From the NCBI GenBank assembly GCA_021397835.1, contig JAJFZO010000896.1:908501-972500 (forward strand): a stretch of DNA of 64,000 nt, in the 5' to 3' direction. The stretch is from Moringa oleifera (taxonomy: Eukaryota > Streptophyta > Magnoliopsida > Brassicales > Moringaceae). Positions 60,641-64,000 of this stretch are shown piece by piece (position 1 is the first letter of the stretch; each line of letters begins with the position of its first letter). Under the pieces are notes generated by a model. That model was not told the DNA's origin and did no database searches. It worked only from the letters and a program-made list of their open reading frames with translations. The position numbers and the translations under genes were made by a program.

Positions 60641-61440
60641 GGCAATTCTATCGATTCCCATTTTCGAAACTGAGAGTGTGAAGTCGCAAGCTAAGGAGCT
60701 ATATGTCAAGTTATATGACCCAGTTAAGAAAGGAAAAATATAACTATTAGGCAAAAACTAGAGCCCAACCGAAAGTGTAAGCAAAAGTCTCGGCTACCAA
60801 CCATACTTCGTTGTATTGCAAAATCAGGAAGTGAAATGAGGGAAGGGCTTTCATTCATAGAGTTACGATGGGCCACTAGTGCCCTTGTTCCTACGGGACT
60901 CCATATGGATAGGTTCGAAGAGCCAGCTACTCATTTGACAGCCACTCAGACCATTTAACTACACTGTAAGGCAAGTCGAGTGTAATGAGGAATGGTTGTT
61001 CATACATTTCTCCTAGCGTTGCTGCTTCCTTCGTTCTGTGGTTTTGAGTTCCATCTCTGTTTAAAGGTTAGGATGGATGAGGAGCATTAGGCCACATGAG
61101 ACTTAGTATGACTGCACAATATCCCTAACAACTGGGAGGGAAATTTATTAGTCAATGTAAAACTATTATGAAGATTACTCATCTAGACACACATAAAGAG
61201 CCGACGCTTGACAAACAAACTGATTGTTAATCAGGTATTGGAGCATAAGTCTAAGATCTCGTCCTAACTTGCCTTCCCAATCTTAGTCAATTTCATCGTT
61301 TCCACCTTCTCATCCAACTAATTATTTTCTCAACTTTTAGAATGCTGGCTCCATATTTTTTCCATTGAGTTCTCTGCCATTGACAAGTAGTCAGATGGCA
61401 CCCAATTCACAAGCACCAAAATTTAATTATCTAGTTAACC
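60641..61440. other. Cargo part A in CACTA #4, unidentified, higher GC
   Basis: About 800 bp of distinct composition (balanced GC, few A/T runs) with phrases such as GATGGGCCACTAGTGCCC and CCTAGCGTTGCTGCTTCC. No long frame survives. The minus strand of 60700-60860 has a short open stretch. The style resembles organellar DNA transferred to the nucleus, but I could not identify a gene, so this is only a suggestion. Confidence 0.3.
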
Positions 61441-63110
61441 AGGGTTTCAAAATGTACCATTTATAAATACAACTGCCCATATAGTTAATAAACCTGGGGT
61501 TCCAGTACTTAGTGTTGCAGAATCATTGAACTTTGAACATGCGCGTGATGCATATAAAGCAGTCTCATCTATTTCATCGGGGGTAGTACAAGAGATAGTT
61601 AAACCAACTAGTGCATCTGTTGGTGAACAGGTTGCTAACTTTTTGTCAGATGGCTTATCTGCCATTGAAAAGGTCAAGTCACCTAAAGCTTTGAAGCTAT
61701 GTAAGGAAGCTAGCTCATCTCATCCTCAATGGGACGTGGATACTTCTTCAAGGAACTCTTTACAATAACTAAAACCTTGCAATGAATCTTTGGTATTGCC
61801 TAAAGCAACTAAATAATCCATGGTAGTTTCAATTGCTACCTCTTCTGAGAGCTTGGCATCACATGCACCTTCTACTACCTTGCAAGAGACTGTGCGTGCT
61901 ATTGCCAATGTTGAAGGCAAAAGAACTGGCTTTAAACACCTTTAATCACATACACCAGTTCTGCCAGAACTAGTTGGTGAGCATGAAGATGAAATGGCTG
62001 CAGTTGGGCTGAAAGGCCATTTTAGACTTGACCTGAAGAAGATAACAAAGCTAGTTTTTACTAGTTTGGCATTATAGCGTAAGACAGAGGTGGACACAGA
62101 TGAGCAGTGTGTTAGGGGTACTGAGCCTGAACAGGACATTGCAATCTAAACTAAGGCCGACCTTATGAATGCATAGGTGTATGCTGTCAGGCTCCTAACT
62201 GCATTTGCTAGTGAGGTTGCAGTTATGGATAACTTACATGGCCTATCACTGCATGGCCTGATGACTGCTATGTCTAAGACTGCATAATAGAACTCAGAGG
62301 CTAGTTAGGCTACAGAGGATGCGGCTAGAAATGAAGTTGAACTTACGGTTATAGTAAAGCTTGAGTTTTAAAGACGGGATGATGCTGAGGGTGAAGCAGA
62401 GAAAAAGCCTGCGGTTGAAAGTGAGTCTCTAGATGTTTCATCTGAGCATTAGGTTGTTGATAGTGAGGCATCTACATATGTTAGGGAAGAGGTTGATTCA
62501 AGTGGCTCTGTGAATTATGTTGAGTTTGAAGGTGAAGAAGACCTTGAAATGGTGCATGAGTTCGCAAAAGAACTTGAGAATATGGCAGCACTGCAGGTTA
62601 AGCCTGAGGGTGTGGTTTACTTGTACTTGATTCTGAGATTAAGAAACCACAGGTGTTGGGATGGGAGGATGTGACTGAGGCTATCCAAAGGGTTGCAATT
62701 GGGATTGGGGAAGAACCTGAGGTTGCATTATTAGTTGAGGCTGCATTGACAATTGAGGTTACGGAGCCAGTGGCTGCATGTACACTTGAGCTTGTTGCTG
62801 TCCAGTCATCTATATAGTGTGAGCATGTAAAGGTTGTTGCTCGTACTATTGAAAAACCTACTGTTTATAGGGATAGTAGTGTTGATATGCATCATACTCA
62901 GGACACTGCTGGTAATATTGTTTGATGCCATTATTTTGGAGTTAGCACAGCACTAGGTACTGCTTGGACTTAGGAATTAGAGCTAGCTAGCTAACTAGGA
63001 TCTTAAGCTGGAGCTACAATAGTTTGAGAAGTCTGGGTTTTAGAAGCATTTAATGGATACCCCATTTACTCGATCAAAGATAGAAGAGCCAGTAACCAGC
63101 AATTGCAATT
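61440..63110 (+). pseudogene. Cargo part B in CACTA #4: decayed acidic, Glu/Val-rich coding sequence
   Basis: A plus-strand coding-like stretch with strong codon periodicity. It starts at PGVPVLSVAESLNFEHARDA and VGEQVANFLSDGLSAIEKVK (61490-61680). After stops it continues as EHEDEMAAVGLKGHFRLDLK (~61980), VDTDEQCVRGTEPEQDIAI, EVDSSGSVNYVEFEGEEDLE (~62490) and IGEEPEVALLVEAALTIEVT (~62710). The predicted protein is acidic and low-complexity, with no domain I can name. Several stops arise at CAG/CGA/TGG-type codons (e.g. TAG/TGA), as elsewhere in the window. The boundary with part A is not sharp. A captured host gene fragment is inferred from position between motif blocks. Confidence 0.5.
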
Positions 63111-63116
63111 ACCCTA

Positions 63117-63170
63117 CAACCTTTAACGCTAGTTTTGGAATAACTTGCATTAAAGTTTATGGCCTTCGAC
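63117..63170 (+). repeat. CACTA #4 inner subterminal motif
   Basis: ACCTTTAACGCTAGTTTTGG.AATAACTTGCATTAAAG closes the cargo on the right, at the same place as blocks 4920-5125 (#1) and 35675-35775 (#3). Confidence 0.7.
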
Positions 63171-63276
63171 ATAACCTTACTTTTAAGATAAGGATTCTTA
63201 ATTCGTTTCTAGAGCTCGCAGAAGCCTCGTGCTTAATTTTTACTCTCTCCTTCATCTTTTTCCTCTTTGCTCTCTG

Positions 63277-63570
63277 TTTAGAAGCAACTAGACCAGCTGT
63301 GGGCAATCGCACTACCTCTCTCCGACCCTTCTTCACTTTGTTCTTCGTCCAGAAGTAGCTACGCCAACTGCTGGCAGTCGTATTGCCTCTTTTTGGCCCT
63401 CTCTGGTCTCTGTCCAAAAGCAGCTAGAGCAGCTACTAGCATAGCGGCGGCACTACCTCTCTTCTCTCTTCTAGCCTTATCCTCTTTGCTCTCCATCAAG
63501 AAGTAACTAGACCAACTACTGGCAATCGTACTACCTCTCTCTGGCTCTCTTCTGTTTGGTCTCTCTAGCT
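63277..63570 (+). repeat. ~70-bp minisatellite in CACTA #4 (about 4 copies)
   Basis: Copies start near 63277, 63347, 63413 and 63495. Unit: GTCCAAAAGCAGCTAGACCAG, then GGCAATCGCACTACCTCTC. It has the same unit, copy number and position as 5225-5515 in element #1. The two overlapping minus-strand frames here are repeat shadows. Confidence 0.8.
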
Positions 63571-63599
63571 CCTTCTCTCTCAATTGTCTCAATTTTCAC

Positions 63600-64000
63600 A
63601 GGTAGTAGTCGCGCCCTCCTAGTCCATTCATTCATCTTTGGCATTCAAACGTATGTAAGTATTTTGGTATAGATTCAAAATTTTTTTATGAAATTTAAGT
63701 TTCATAATTTTGGTTGAATTTGGTTAATTTTATTTTAAAAATATATTGAGAATGTATATCATTTTGAAAGTTTTTTATTAAGTATGTTTGGTAAATTTTT
63801 ATTAATTGATGAAATTTGAATTTTTTTTAAGCATATGTAGACGAATATATTTGGTACGAATGGTTATATATTGATGCATTATTATTTGATAATTATTAAA
63901 ATTTTTAGATTAACTAATAAATTAATTAGATGTTACTTAGATGAATTTATATTTTGATAAATTAATTATATATTAGGTGTACATGAATTTATATTTGAAT
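63600..64000 (+). other. AT-rich CACTA core, continues past the window
   Basis: Parallels 5560-5940 of CACTA #1 phrase by phrase, from CATTCAAACGTATGTAAGTA to ATTAGGTGTACATGAATT. A degenerate Ulp1-type exon would be expected just beyond position 64000 if the parallel holds. Confidence 0.6.

Larger units (their letters stand above)
60401..64000 (+). mobile_element. CACTA transposon #4, cut by the window edge
   Basis: The left end CACTGCTACAAAAATTGTAA follows AAG (putative target duplication). The next 200 bp closely follow the left end of #1 (AGTGACAATAATTTAATGA / AGTGATAATAATTTAATGA). Order: outer motif block, ~2.5-kb cargo, inner motif, ~70-bp minisatellite, AT-rich core matching 5580-5940 of #1. 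The right end and any Ulp1 exons lie beyond the window. The first CACTA base set is CACTG, a one-base departure from the sister elements. Confidence 0.85.

Overview
This window is repeat-dense plant nuclear DNA, most likely pericentromeric or other heterochromatin of an AT-rich flowering plant. The evidence is CACTA (En/Spm) transposons with TNP2-type transposase, a plant-specific retrotransposon ORF (DUF7745 type), and captured fragments of plant genes with plant-type introns. The species cannot be named from the sequence. I see no intact host gene, no tRNA or rRNA gene and no CRISPR array. Every coding trace is a transposon gene or a broken fragment of a host gene.

The substrate is a long head-to-tail array of degenerate units of roughly 0.7-1.8 kb. 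It appears as six blocks: 512-3199, 7381-8721, 22550-25356, 28967-33093, 38444-42487 and 55719-60400. A full unit has an AT-rich body, a conserved TATAAATAG-type motif, and then 150-400 bp of degenerate telomere-like GGTTTAGGG/AAGGTCTAGGGTC sequence. The order of long, short and internally deleted units recurs, so the array is of higher order. Uninterrupted unit copies act as empty sites for the transposons. A Ty3/gypsy gag fragment abuts the array at the left edge.

Four CACTA-type transposons are nested in the array. Three have CACTACTACA-type ends: #1 (3200-7380, TSD ATG), #3 (33094-38443, TSD ACG, opposite orientation) and #4 (from 60401, running off the window). The fourth, #2 (8722-22549, TSD GTA), ends in CATGACAACAAA/CATTACAACAAA and carries a decayed TNP2 transposase plus a second gene with Transposase_24 and Ulp1-protease domains. 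#1 and #3 keep only Ulp1 remnants. All four have arrays of subterminal inverted motifs, and in all four foreign cargo lies between blocks of these motifs. In #3 the identifiable cargo is myo-inositol-1-phosphate synthase (joined to the Ulp1 gene), a class III small heat-shock protein and an NPF/PTR transporter.

Two other blocks interrupt the array. Block 25357-28966 carries a fragment of a rubber elongation factor/SRPP-type (REF) gene next to a single copy of an ~0.84 kb unit. Block 42488-55718 carries a decayed minus-strand retrotransposon (DUF7745 ORF, PBS-like site, LTR-like DNA) and then 13 tandem copies of that unit. The unit edge includes the end of the REF exon, so a host-gene piece appears to have become a satellite.
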